DNA from: Liolophura sinensis
Taxonomy: Eukaryota > Mollusca > Polyplacophora > Chitonida > Chitonidae
Direction of reading: 5' to 3'
DNA: 64,000 nt
Assembly: GCF_032854445.1 (NCBI RefSeq)
Contig: NC_088300.1
Location: 43,395,682-43,459,681 of the forward strand
The position numbers and the translations under genes are program-made. Position 1 is the stretch's first letter. The number at the start of each line of letters is the position of its first letter. Below, one piece after another: positions 25,030-36,678 of this stretch. The notes under the pieces were generated by a model. That model saw only the letters and a program-made list of their open reading frames with translations, was not told the DNA's origin and did no database searches.

Positions 25030-25765
25030 GCACATGTAAACTACTTTGTACAATACCAAAGCAGACAACTTACACGTCACACAATACACTGTAGCTGAAA
25101 CCGACACACAGTACCAAAATATGAGCAGAAGAACCTTATTTATTCACGAGCTCAAAAGGTATACAGAAACACCTGATACAATACCATTCCGAAACATGCT
25201 GTACACTGAAACACTGTATATACTATACCAGTCCTACGCTCAGTGTACACAGCAACCTCTCACACTATACCAGTCAAAACTCAAACCGTACACACAAACA
25301 TATACTATATCACAAGCTCCCAACAGCATTTTTACACAAAAACACCATAATACTACATCAGTCCCGAGAGCAAACTGCTACATGTATAACAATCCCATGC
25401 TCACACGTTAAACAGAAACACCCCGTACTGTACCAGTCCCAAGCTTACACCGTACACAGAAACACCTCGTACTGTACCAGTCCCGAGCTCACACCTTACA
25501 CAGAAATATCTCATGTTATTTCAGTCCTAAGCTCACACCGTACACAGAAACACATCATACTATACCAGTCCCAAAATTACACCCTACACAGGAACACCTC
25601 ATACTATACCAGACCCAAGCTTACACCGTACACAGAAACACCTCACATTATACCGGTTTCAAGCTCAAACGGTACAGAGAAACACCTCACGGTGTTCCAG
25701 TCCCAAGAACAAACAGTATACAGAAACACCGCATACTATTCCAGTCGCAAGCTCAAATCGAATCT
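25030..25765. repeat. 44-bp minisatellite, about 16 degenerate units
   Basis: The unit is approximately 'acacagaaacacctcatact' plus 'ataccagtcccaagctcaca' plus 'ccgt'. Units differ by 10-25 percent, with occasional indels, and are most regular at 25400-25700. Unit-like sequence reappears at 26395-26460 ('ccaattccaaactcaaacat', 'agaaacaactaaatacctc') beyond an inserted element, so the array was once longer. Confidence 0.88.
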
Positions 25766-25804
25766 CCGCATAATATTCCACTCTTAATGACAATTCAGGG
25801 ACAT

Positions 25805-26382
25805 TTAAAGGAGAAGAAAACTTTTTTAAAAAAAATGACACTATAGGCTGAAAAGAGCACATTTTTTTCTATCTGGTGGTGCCTGCTGCATAATTTTGGG
25901 ATTTTTCCTCGCCATACACGGCCTGAAAACAGCAAAGCTGTCATAAATCGCTGAGCCCAAGGCGTCCTCCATCTTTTACATCCTGTAATTTATGCTGGGG
26001 GTGTGTTGCCTCTCGGCCATTGATAGTCGTTAAAACTGCCGGCTTGTTCGTGTAAACTCGGAACTTACGTCCAACATTCCGGTTTCCCGATCGTCATGCG
26101 GAAAACGAACTGTACTGTTCGCTACCCTCTGGGAAGAAGAGTTCTACCGGAAATGTACGAACTGCACATCGGCGGTTCCCGACGGCAATTCTCCCCCTAA
26201 CACAGAACACCTCAGGACTAGTTGTTAGGCAAAATGGAGTCGCCCACAGCGGATTTTGGCGCTGACGTCATTTATAATTTAACAACTTCAGGTGCATATT
26301 AGAATTTTTATGGCATGTACCCGCGAGGAAATGCATATTCTTTTCAATGGTATTTGTTTGATATTTAAATCTTCTCCTTTAA
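25805..26382. mobile_element. Non-autonomous DNA transposon with TTAA target duplication
   Basis: The element runs from 25809 to 26378 between TTAA at 25805-25808 and TTAA at 26379-26382. Its ends are exact 9-base inverted repeats, AGGAGAAGA and TCTTCTCCT. A TTAA duplication is characteristic of piggyBac-type elements, although their usual terminal motif starts with C, so the superfamily is not settled. No transposase frame is present. A minus-strand frame, 'GNRRCAVRTFPVELFFPEGS', lies in the centre. It could be a fossil or chance. Confidence 0.75.
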
Positions 26383-28023
26383 TTATTCATTCAATCCAAT
26401 TCCAAACTCAAACATTACCTGCGTAGAAACAACTAAATACCTCGTTGTATCTATCACCGACCCCCTTCAAGCCATCTTAGTATCTGGTCTCAAGTCGTAC
26501 CCCGACTCGGCCAGATCACCAGGTACAATACCTGATTTCATTTATTGCCCACCTCATGAACGAATACCACCTCAAAATATCACGACCTCAGCACCTCTTT
26601 GATCTTGTGCCGGATAAATTGGAAATGTATCTTCGTTTCTTAATATTGGCACAGATGATACATCCGGCAAGGGTACTCTAACAGATAAAGGATGGAAGCA
26701 ATTATTTACGTTAAGGTCTATGGTATTCTCTTCTAACCAGATTCATTCAGAAATGATTTGTCTGAGGCACAGACCTACGCTGGGACTTCCGGTGTATCCA
26801 AGGAGCGGGCTGTTGTCTGTGGCAGCCTGGCCCAGCGCCATGGACCAGCCCTCTGTACTCCTCCAGCTGATCGCCAGAATTAATGACAGACGGGAAAACC
26901 AACAAACGCCGCTTTCTCTAAGTAAACAAAGGGATCAGCCGCACAATATGTTGTCCATATGAAAGCTGGAAACACTCAGCTAGGACATGGAAATAATAAC
27001 AGCCAAAGGCTTCTCCTAGCGCAGCAACTCATTTACTCGCATCGCTTATTATCAGATTTCATTTTCTATTCCGTCTTATCTTTCGTGCCGAGCGAAGTCT
27101 TGTTATTGGTCCTTCTTAATTTCTGGCCTGATCTCAGCTGGGCTCTGCTGGTACATATCAAAGATACCACCCTTCCATTCAGTGATCACGTGACAAACGC
27201 TAGTCTTATCCCACGGGAACAGCGCTTCCTTTTGGAAATTTCATTACGACATTGGGTTTAGCAGAGCGTTTCAGTCAAACTGTGTATTTAATTGACAACA
27301 TGTCAAAAGTTGAATGTTGGTTTGGGGCTAACGCCTTATTACGAACATTAAGTTAAATTTAATCCGTGGACAAGGAAGATCGCCTTACATGACTCAAGAA
27401 TTAAACTGCGTGTACATGTGGCTACGGTGCAAAGCATAAGATGATATCCTGCTACTAAAGCACGGTTCTCGGTCTACCCGACCACTCCTTCGCAGCACTG
27501 GTCGGTCTGCTCACCTGTGGGTGTGGAGCTGTTAAGTCAATCTGACATAAAACACCTATGTTAACCTCCCCTCAAATCTTACTAGCCAACCCCCAAACGT
27601 TAACATCTGCAAAGACTTGGGCAGGTTTCTCTACTGTCAAGCCACATAAGCAGATTGCTGATGTACGGCCAGGTTTAGGAACGCTCATTTCACGTTAACT
27701 AAGCGTATCTCCTATCTGATACCGACCGCCTGCCATAACCCGTCTTTACTGCCCGTAAACCTTAACAGCCCGATGTCTTCCGTCAGCACTCCGATGATGC
27801 GGGGATGCAGACACAACGCCATCATTTAACGGCATAAGCCTCGGACAAATTATCACATGTACATAAATAACGATCATACAAATAATGCGAGAACACTGGT
27901 AACTGGTATTGCGAAAAAACTGGCATTAACGATTGGTAAGCAGAGTAAATTGTTTACAGTGTGCTAACTTTAGGCGAGAAGTAGATCGATAAGCAATCTG
28001 GGCGTGTAAATTCTAATGGGCCA
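26383..28023. other. Non-coding stretch downstream of the minus-strand gene
   Basis: The remnant of the 44-bp array lies at 26395-26460. Plus-strand frames at 26720-26962 and 26959-27261 have no recognisable domain. I find no convincing further exon of the 28-34 kb gene here. Confidence 0.4.
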
Positions 28024-28103
28024 TTAACGCTCTTCACAGTGTCGAATACCCTGGACTGGGATGTTATCATTGAGATTCAGCGCTATAGAGTACAAACAAC
28101 CTA
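28024..28103 (-). CDS. Possible last coding exon of the secreted-protein gene
   Basis: A strong pyrimidine tract (ttatttttttccctcttag) precedes an acceptor AG at 28105-28104. The exon joins the phase-1 donor of the 630-nt exon in frame and adds VGCLYSIALNLN, then a short tail containing HC, before a TAA at 28026-28024. An alternative AG three bases further on would remove one residue. The complete model would be 245 residues. Two cysteines are added (residues 222 and 242), which could pair with C54, C56 or C211. The fit of phase and stop supports it, but no homology was checked. Confidence 0.4.
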
Positions 28104-28322
28104 CTAAGAGGGAAAAAAATAATTCTGTCAGGTTAACAATACTAATACTGCAAATATACTACCATAAATATGGAAAGCGCATATGTAAGATTCTCGCTTG
28201 AAACACAAATTGTTTACTTGAGACGGTTTATGAACAGGGGAGAAAACTCCTGTGAACCTCATATAGAATACATAACAATAATGATAATATTACGCAAACT
28301 TGAGATGATAGAGATGACTTAC

Positions 28323-28952
28323 CTTCATACAGAATAATCTTGGCCATACAGAGTCCAGAACCGTTTCGGAATTGTCCCCCAACTACGCGATTGAAGCCAG
28401 CATATAAATCATAATCCACCAAACCAGACAAAGATTTCTGCCCGCTCAAAGCGAACAGAAACTTGGACTCGATCACATGTTTATTGCCATCGTCAATCCA
28501 TTGAATTCGTTCGTCCGACACGTCAACAACGGTCTTGGTTCCATTCTTCACCACTCTATCCACTATCCTCAGCAGCGCTCCACCATTAATCGTGGCATCC
28601 ATGTAACCAGGTAGTTTATTGCCGTAAACACGGAGTTGTCTATTATGGATATGAGCCTCGGCATTATTACTACTAGTAACATCTTCACCGTATCCGTCCC
28701 CACTGGCAGAGTCGGATACGTGAAACGTCCAAAGTTGAGGAACTTGGCCGTAATGCAGGTGGAATTTTACTCCTTTGTATTTTGAGGAGAGGTCAAGTTT
28801 GACAGCAGCCTGACAGTCACACTCGTCTGTCCGCGAGGGTTCGGGACTCTTCAGGAATGTAATGTAAGGGCTGTAACCACGGACATATCCCAAGCGTAAA
28901 TCTATTTCCACCGTATTCTCTTCCAACGCCGCAACAATCAGTTGCAGGCATC
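28323..28952 (-). CDS. Secreted protein of unknown function, main exon
   Basis: This is the best gene in the window: a 630-nt open exon with an acceptor (tgttttacttttcag) just upstream of 28952 and a donor, GAAG|GTAAGT, at 28322. It encodes residues 10-219 of the model. The start is the second half of a signal peptide (GCLQLIVAA), and the mature part begins near LEENTVEID. Visible features are a CDC motif (C54, C56), a central stretch LWTFHVSDSASGDGYG (residues 83-98), N-glycosylation sequons at N146 (NGT) and N206 (NGS), and a late cysteine (GLC, residue 211). There is no membrane segment after the signal peptide. Composition suggests a beta-rich extracellular domain. I do not recognise a named family. 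It may belong to an invertebrate group of uncharacterised secreted proteins. The function is unknown. Confidence 0.8.
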
Positions 28953-29199
28953 CTGAAAAGTAAAACACAACTGTGGTATAATCAGTAAACATTATACAAA
29001 CAAGAGGCAAGGACCAGAAACTGGTTAGGTAATTTGAAGCTTGAAGTGACGTAATCCTTGATCACTGACTCACGATCAACGTTAAACATATATTCGAGCA
29101 ATTTACGGAGTTATTAATCCTTTTCTTAATATATGCCTTAATCCTGCCAAGAGAATCAGTTAAGGAGCTTGTCAATCTGCCTGTGACTGAAATAATGGT

Positions 29200-29930
29200 T
29201 ATATATTGGTCTTGCCTGCCACATGATTGTCCTATTTTGACTGAACTTGGTTATCTGATTTGACCGAGTCCTTGATTTTCTGGTTTTGGACTCAGAGTTT
29301 GATTAGCACCCTTTGTCGGGCATAACTTGATTATCTGGTTTTGACAAAATGTTGGACAGTCTGGTTTTCGTCTAGAGGAAGGCCGAGTTATGGATTCTGC
29401 TTTTGATTGGGGAATGACTAAGTTAGAATTCAGTCACTCAGTTCAGCTTGAAAGTATGATTGAAAAAACTGTATATTTGCGCTGAATTACATGTACTAAC
29501 CTTTACGTTTTAGCTGAAAGTTTGACAATGTGATTTTGACCAACTAGGTCTTGATCTCATTTAAAACCTGTTTTGTGGTTTTGTTGGAGCTTGACACTTG
29601 GTTTAAAAGAAAATGTCTCGACCTCAACGGCTACTTTAAGTGAGAATTACATCATTTTGGATTGTCACGGCCTAAGCGGTTCCAATTCACAGTTCCTCTT
29701 CGTTTTGACAGCGTTTAGTGACCAGAATTTGACAGGCAGATTGTCTAACTGGCTCTAGAGCTTTTGGCCACCAAAGTCTGGCGGGGGACTTGGTTACCAG
29801 ACCCTGACTGAACGCTTGGCCACCACGTTCAAGACGGTGCTTGATCAGAACGCTTGCCCATCATGTTCTGGCTGTGCTTGGCAACCACGTTCTTACAGAA
29901 CCCTTACCCATCAGTGCTTTGCCGCTTAGG
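29200..29930. repeat. Degenerate 'tggttttgac' / 'cttggccaccacgttc' repeat zone
   Basis: From 29200 to 29600, words such as 'ttatctggttttgac', 'gattttctggttttgg' and 'cagtctggttttcg' recur at roughly 40-50 base spacing. From 29755 to 29930, 'cttggccaccacgttc', 'cttggcaaccacgttc' and 'cttgcccatcatgttc' recur. It looks like an old, decayed tandem array. Confidence 0.5.
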
Positions 29931-31107
29931 CGTCATGAAGACTTTAACTGCTGTCTCTTGGTAACTGATAACTTCTTTGACACATAGAACTTGAACGTTT
30001 TTAGTGAACAAGCGTATATAGCAAGCTCACACCTTACCCGCGTGCATGGTTTCTATGTTTGTTGATGAATAGCACTTTGAGCCTCTGTTGAAGTACAAGG
30101 GCGGGACACTATGAACATTCACTCTTTCTTTGCACCACACTTTGTTTGTCTGGTGGTGCATTTCAGTCTTAACTTAACAACGCTGTCCGCATGGTGATTA
30201 AAAAGAGCTTGCCCGTGTGATGAAGACCACAAGCTTGGTCGCCTTAATATATCAGACAAAAATCGGTCAACCGATTCCTCTCATCAGCACAAAATAATAT
30301 CGTTGTGTGTAAAAGAGATCAGCATAAATGTCATAAGCCAGCGTTTTCAAGATAAGAACAATCACAGCATTTACGTAAACGTTTCTTCAATACATACATA
30401 TATTGTAAGGTAAAAGCAGATGTGCGTGATGGAAGATAAAAACGTCAACGTCCCCAATAAGGCGTTTATTTGCAGTTTAGTTCAAATAAAATACTGAAAG
30501 AGAATTGTGCCTTACAGATATAATACGACACCAAGGTCACTGGAATGTCATCGGAAAAGGTCATCCAAAATCTCAATGGCACCTTGTTCTGAACAATTAA
30601 ACTAGGCATTTAAAGCACAACGAGGTGTACCGTAAGACACCGTGCGATATTGATTAGCTTCTTACTGATGTGGATAAAAAAAGTGGTTCTGTTGTTCTTG
30701 TCAGTTACGTCATTATACATCGGGCTTAAATCAAGATTAACTTACTTTTAAACATTCTTTAAAATTAATTCCAAAATTAAAGATTTTTAAACAATTGACC
30801 AAAATTACACAGGGAGTGACTGGAATGAAAAGGCGCTCCTACGGTGATAAACGTTGAGCTGGTAAGGTAACATCGGGATCGTGTTGAAATCGGGTTGGGC
30901 ACATGGAGCGTTCTGACATTTATTTATGAATAGGTCGATGAAATGATTAGACATATTTAATGCAAGACTGTGATAGAATGAGGATGTTTTATCTATTTAT
31001 GTGTTGTTGGGAGAGTAATGTTTCCCTATCATTAGGGTGACAGAGTACGGATGGGAATGTTCTTTCTACCCTTGTTCTGTGCGGTAGTATATATTCGTCC
31101 ATGTTAT

Positions 31108-31215
31108 CCCCTGGTGTTTGATGTACTATTGTGCTGTTAGAGGGATATTGTTCCCTGTGACCCCGTGGTGTTTCATGTACTACTGTGCTGTTGGAGGGAT
31201 ATTGTACCATATGAC
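31108..31215 (+). repeat. 54-bp tandem duplication
   Basis: Two consecutive copies of a unit starting 'ggtgtttgatgtactattg' and continuing 'tgctgttagagggatattgt' are about 90 percent identical. A weaker third relative is just upstream. Confidence 0.75.
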
Positions 31216-31266
31216 CATGAAGTGCAAACAAATGCTAACGATAACATACTAACGGTTATTATTGTG

Positions 31267-31410
31267 ATTTATTTATTTATTCATTTATTTATTTATTTGA
31301 TCGGTATTTTACGCGGCCAGCATCTAGGTGGAAGGAAACCGGGTACAGCCCGGGGGAAACCCACGACCATCCGCAGGTTGCTGAAAGACCATCCCACGTA
31401 CGGACGGAGA
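31267..31410 (-). mobile_element. SINE family A, internally deleted fragment
   Basis: On the minus strand it shows the body 'gggatggtctttcagcaacc', 'gcggatggtcgtgggtttcc', 'gggctgtacccggtttcctt' and 'gatgctggccgcg'. The jump to the tail skips the 'agtgaaatattcttgagta' module, leaving 'taaaataccgatcaaataaa' and (aaat)n. Confidence 0.8.
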
Positions 31411-33531
31411 AGTTGCTATATGCAGAATCGCCGTGGAAGTGACTGATAGGACCGAAAGCATTTTACCAGATGCTTTCGTTTAGGCACATGATAAGTCGGA
31501 ATTAATTTCACACCAGATGTCCCTCCACTTATTAGCCTAGCCATGCAAATGAAATTTCTTTAACACGGCGTAGAGCATGACGTAAATAAGTAAATAAACA
31601 CAATGTACTGCATGGTACATAAATAATAACCATGTGATAAGTAACCAATCTAAAGCTGATACAATGGTGTGCTTGATGACCTCAGTTGAAATTGAACTCC
31701 TCGTGTAACTAATGTAAGTAGGATTGCACCGGAATTTGTGATCCTGGATTCGACAGGTTTTTACTCCTGCAGACGAACTGCACAAGACGGGCAATTCTGT
31801 AATATAGCCTATCGTTTATATAGTGTCTTCAGAAAGGTATTATACAATCCTTTCTTCAGGAGGTGGCCGATACGAAAAGGGAAGCTTCTGTACCTGGCGT
31901 CCCTTTGGAGTTGTATGATATGTTGTTGCCACATTATTTTACCTGATCTGCCTCGCCAGGTTAATATTACGTTTGGTATAGATATTGTACGTATCAGGTT
32001 TCCCTGTGATGCAAGAATGCAGCTTAATTGGGAAATATATTGTTTTAGGTTGTGCTAATGATCTTCTGTGAGTACTATCTTTTCATCGCACCTCGTAAAC
32101 CTATTCCCTTTTCATGTATTAGTGAAGAAGCAAATGTATCCTTTGTCACGCAACACTGGACACACACCGTCATCTTTCTTTGCCACTTTCGCGACGCAAG
32201 GTCAACCAGTGCAGCATCATTTCTGCTGCAGCAAATTTTTAATATTAACGCTTCAGTCTTATTCCGGGAATTTATTTAATGAACTGCAGGTGGACACCAA
32301 TCATCACCTGGCGATTGCTGTAATACGATTATATAGTACCACGTCATCTGACTCACCCGAGTCACCTGTTGCACAGAATTCGCCCAGAAGGTCTCCTGTA
32401 CATCACCACAATTCCCAAGTGCGCTTGCTCAAATAAAGTTTTCGGGTCAATTCATTTGGTCAAAACAGTATATTAATGAACATATTTTCTAAAAATAAGT
32501 AGCGTTGTAAATAAATTAGCTGCAGTCCGCAGAATCAATAATTAATGTGAGAAACATTTTTTGTTAATTTACCGCCTGTTGGTGGACAAATAAGTGATTA
32601 AAACGTCACGTCTAGATTTCCATCGTGCACCTGTGAAGCCAGAGAGCAGGCTCCAGGTGCAGGGCGAAGCGCCGTGAAGAATGCGGACTGGGAGACCGGG
32701 GCAGTCCACATCGACGTGCTGAAGGCATTGCCCCCTCTAGATTAACAGCTAAGGTTAAAGGGCATCAGTTAATTGGGCGATTGTTGTAAAACACGAGCAC
32801 GTTATCAGGGATGGCCCGGCCCGTCTTCCACACAGCTACTCGCCATTTCACACTTGGTTAAAAAGGCTATGGCCTTACCCCAGCCAGGATGACATACAAC
32901 AGCTTTGACGCAGTCCGCTACATGCCACAGCTGCCTCATCTCCAATTCACACGCCAACTCCAGCTGAGAATTGATAATATAAATTTTCATTTACGTTGTA
33001 AGTAATTTGAAATTAATTCAACTTTTGCCTCCAGGCAGTGTCAGGTACAAACACGTTACGAATTTCAGATCAACCTTTCTTTTTTTCAAAACCAAAATTA
33101 ATCAGTTTCCTTTGAAATAAACAACTTGCGTCTAGACAGGTCGAGTATGGTGTTTGTTACGATGAAATTAACAAGTGTTTGATTATACAAAAACGCCCGT
33201 TTGACATGGGAAAAACGTGCACGTGTTGGAGAGACTGGCATAGTAAACACGCGTCTTTCCGCCTCATTGAGTCATCAACATACCACAGTGTGCTCTAATC
33301 CGGGTACTACCTCCAGGCAGGCACACCAAACCTCCAGAATCACACCGAACACATTGTTATCTTGGGAATGTCTGTTAAAATGTCTAACTGCATAGAGACA
33401 CTATCTGCCTTCATCTAATCGCTGATGGACAGTTAAGGAAGTGACAGCTTTTACATGTGACATCACGCAGACAAATTAAGCTGTGAATGCTTGTTCGCCA
33501 GTATTGTATGCACAAAATGCAAACCAAATCC

Positions 33532-33532
<1 letters not shown>

Positions 33533-33594
<62 letters not shown>
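33533..33594. repeat. (AT)n microsatellite, about 60 bp
   Basis: This is an uninterrupted run of alternating A and T. It creates artefactual Y-I frames on both strands. Confidence 0.98.
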
Positions 33595-33599
<5 letters not shown>

Positions 33600-33644
33600 G
33601 ATGTATGGCGTGGAGAGAAAAATCACAGCATCGACGACATCGCG

Positions 33645-33720
33645 ATACCTTGCAAATGGTCACACCTAACCACTGAAATACGGCCTCATGCCTCAATGTC
33701 AATGCATAAATAGCAAATTA
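33645..33720 (+). repeat. Dispersed repeat fragment, family 'gcaaatggt'
   Basis: 'tgcaaatggtcacacctaac', 'actgaaatacggcctcatgcc' trimmed by divergence, and 'gcataaatagcaaattacac' align in order with 3715-3830. This is the third copy of an unnamed interspersed repeat. Confidence 0.45.
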
Positions 33721-34553
33721 CACTACATAGTAGCAAATTACATGAAAACATTGCCTACTGATAATTTTAAACATTTCCGCGTAAGATCAACACAACTGAA
33801 AGTAAGACGCCGTTGTGTTAAATGCTCCTAGTCTGGTAGGGTATAGTCTAGGGTGTGTCACAAGCTGTATATCGAGCAGCCGGTAAACTTCCTACCCCAG
33901 AGCACTGACGGTTACCCTTTAAGTGTCCCGATCCAAGTGTCCGGGGTTACCGGTTCACACAAAACACTCTCAAGCATTCCTCTAAGTCTAAGCTCTTCTT
34001 TTATATCATGAAAACCAATCGTGGGAGCGGCGGGCCACGTTCAAGTTTCTTATCTGAGGCAGTGTGATCCCGTTCTCCGGTGGCCATGACCTCGTCGTCA
34101 CAGCACCTAACAAATCCATCCGCACCATACCCAAAAACGATCGCACATAACCACGAAGAAAACGAGCTGGTATTTCCTGCCCACACATCTTTGCCATTGT
34201 TTCCCTTAACTAACAGGTGTGTGTTTCCCTTAGATTCTATCGGCAGTGTTCGCTATGTTTTCGCTGTTCTCCGAGCAGCTAGGGCCTCGGTGTCAATCTG
34301 GGCGCGTGATCTACGCCACTTGATAACGGGACCGGGCTTTCATGTCTTCTGCGATGATTACTTGCTGAAGATTTATCTTTGTTGGGCAGAAAGGAACAAA
34401 CACTACAGCGGGTGCGCGACTCAAACACCTGTCACACTGGGGAAGACCATAGAGTGCTAATTGGTCTCAAATTCCCATACCTGCATTCACTGTAAAGTTT
34501 ACAGTCAGAGATTTGAAATTATATTGACCTCAGCAAAATTGAATGGAACTCAC

Positions 34554-34581
34554 CTAATATGATAAGCTTTGTCCACAGCAT
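34554..34581 (-). CDS. First coding exon of the secreted-protein gene (signal peptide start)
   Basis: The ATG at 34581 encodes MLWTKLIIL plus one base, then a strong donor, TTAG|GTGAGT. Spliced in phase 1 to the exon at 28952 it restores a glycine and completes a hydrophobic signal peptide (MLWTKLIILGCLQLIVAA). The main exon lacks a convincing start of its own: its in-frame upstream ATG lies in the intron side, before the acceptor. A 5'UTR without in-frame ATG lies upstream. I chose this start because charge, hydrophobic length and phase all fit. Confidence 0.65.
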
Positions 34582-35617
34582 GGTGTCTTCGGATTTCCCC
34601 GTGGGTGGACCTGTTGGCTTATCCACTCTACCTGGTCAGCCCGTCACTGAGCATCTGAGGTGGAGCGACTGACGTAGCCTGTCAGTACAGGCGCTTGATC
34701 AATGAGCTCCCTAGCACTCTCCCAAACTAATGTTTATTTATTCGTCTGCTGATTGCCCCGTAATCTGGTCTTTAAGCGGCTGGAGAGAGTGGGGATCTGG
34801 GTAGAGGGGTGAAATACTGCCGGCCTGTGGGACTGGCTGCCGAGATTTGATCTCAAGTAGTATGTCCGCGACTCTCGACCGAGCCTTGACAATGTAACAG
34901 AGGAGTACGTCTTTCTCTTATCGTCCCTTCTTCTCACTTCCCACTATAGTCATGCCCGCTGTTAACTTATACCAGTAGATTACTGCAACCACCAACAATT
35001 AATTTCGGCACGATTAACAATGAACCGTTATACATGCAGATTGTTACACACTGCCCATACCCATCCTTCTCCACATGAGTCCTGTAAGAATTTTAGCGTG
35101 TTCAGATCTCCATTACACTAAAATAACGGACGAAACATCAGTAACCTTTTCTGTGACAAGTTAACTGAAGTAGTGCTCCTCCAACCAGCTAAGAAACGTG
35201 TAAGTCTGTAGTAAATCTCGCTTGTTGTTCTGACCTGATGACTGGGTTTGTGGGAGACGAGTAGCCGGTGTTGCACATCTTACCCCGGCCTGACTCCGAC
35301 GTCAAGTGACGGCTCCCCCGTCGGGAGTGCCCAGCTGTAGGTCGGGGTAGTAACTCAGCGGGGATTCAGATTCTAAATCCTGGTGCTGGACCCTGGCCGC
35401 TGACCCAAAGCCCTCAGGGCCCTGGCCAGTTACGCTAACAGTGCTCACCTTCGCGCTCTATTGTTCGTATCGTCCAGAGTAACGAGTAGGATGAAACACA
35501 AACAGTTCTGAGGTTTTTAATCTCTTTTACGCCCACGCCGTCAGTTGTTTCAAAACCTGTATCCTCTGTTATAGTACATGCCACCAATTTCCTGCAGCAT
35601 CAGTTATCTTGGAACTT
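34582..35617. other. Upstream region of the secreted-protein gene
   Basis: An AT-rich 'aataaataaac' on the minus strand near 34731-34743 could serve as a weak TATA-like element for the gene reading leftwards, but there is no clear core promoter. Nothing else is recognised. Confidence 0.3.
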
Positions 35618-35700
35618 TTTATTTTTATTTATTTACTTGATTGGCGTTTATGCCGTTCTCAAGAACATTTCAAGTATACAACGGCAGCCAGCATTAATGT
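35618..35700 (-). mobile_element. SINE family A, 3' fragment
   Basis: On the minus strand: 'ccacattaatgctggctgcc', 'acttgaaatgttcttgagaa', 'cggcataaacgccaatcaa', then (aaat)n. The head and body are missing. Confidence 0.75.
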
Positions 35701-36044
35701 GGATCTTGGCACTTGGTATTTTATCGAATAATTACTCGTACTTGCCATGAGTATTATTTTATATTGTGTACCGAGTATTTGCAAACATGCTCTGTTATCA
35801 ATCATCAGTATATATCATTACATTTTATTATCAATCATAATCTAGTGCACGTCAACGTCTGACTTTCATAAGCGTTCAAAGCGTACATATATCATCAGAC
35901 ATCTCTGGTTTGTCATCATTTATGATGCGTCCTCCAGATATAGCGGAATGGGTAACATCACTTTCACCATGCGTCTATATTCTCAATGTCTGTATTTCCT
36001 TTTGAACCACTTGGTGCATGGACGGTGAGCTGCCCATACCTTCA

Positions 36045-36350
36045 GTTCTGAGAACCTTCTGGCGTGAGAAATTACTTCTCAACCTCACCTTAAGGCGTGA
36101 AAAATTATTTCTCAATCTGACCGTCTGGTATGAAAATCTACTTCTCAACCCCAAATTCTGAGGTGAGAACCTACTTCTCAACCTCACCACCAGGTGTGAG
36201 AACCTAATTCTCAATCCCACCTTCTGGTATGAGAACCGATTTCTCAGCCAACCTTCTGGTATGAGAACCTACTTCTCAACCCCACCTTCTAATATGAGAA
36301 CCTACTTCTTAACCCCACCTTCTGGTGTCTGAACCTACTTCTCAACTCTG
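36045..36350. repeat. 33-bp minisatellite, about nine units
   Basis: The unit is approximately 'ttctggtatgagaacctact' plus 'tctcaaccccacc'. The minus strand is open as an 11-residue repeat (LRSRFSxLxVR) because 33 is a multiple of three. Units differ by several bases. Not regarded as coding. Confidence 0.88.
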
Positions 36351-36522
36351 TTCTCGCACCTTGGTGTTCAAGTTACTATTAACACAGCAGATTCCATTTA
36401 AAGACTGGTTGCTTCAATAACTGGAGTTGGAATCGGGTCTCTGTGTCCGACATCAATCTTCTTACCATCTCCATTATTGGGAAACTCTCTTTGGCCTTTG
36501 TGAGCAAGAGCAGTAGACAGCT

Positions 36523-36678
36523 GGGCCCGGTTTCACGAAACTTCCTAAGTCTAGTAAATTGCTTAAGTCGGAGTTTTTTGCCTAAGTTCAGGATGGAGTG
36601 TCTCTCGACAAACTTAAGTCAAACGCTTCCTAAGTATAGTATTATGTTGCTTAAGCAAAAGCAAAATAACTTAAGCTC
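36523..36678 (+). repeat. Interspersed 'gggcccggtttcacgaaac' / cttaag repeat
   Basis: It starts 'gggcccggtttcacgaaact' and is dense in 'cctaagtc', 'gcttaagtc' and 'cttaag' words that can pair with each other. The opening motif is one I associate with widespread short DNA elements of marine invertebrates. The opposite terminal repeat is not visible, so this may be a truncated copy. Flanking 35701-36044 and 36679-38514 hold nothing recognised. Confidence 0.55.

Larger units (their letters stand above)
28953..34553 (-). other. Intron 1 of the secreted-protein gene (5.6 kb), repeat-filled
   Basis: This is the inferred intron between the signal-peptide exon and the main exon, with GT and AG borders on the minus strand. 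It holds a degenerate repeat zone, a 54-bp duplication, a SINE fragment, an AT microsatellite and a dispersed repeat, all listed separately. Open frames inside it (for example plus 34080-34460 and plus 32068-32436) show no domain. Confidence 0.6.

Noticed and set aside
33411-33702. Frames containing long YIYIYI runs
   Set aside because: They are a translation of the (AT)n microsatellite.
34080-34460. Plus-strand frame of 126 codons
   Set aside because: It lies in the intron of the minus-strand gene and has no domain, no splice context and no similarity I recognise.
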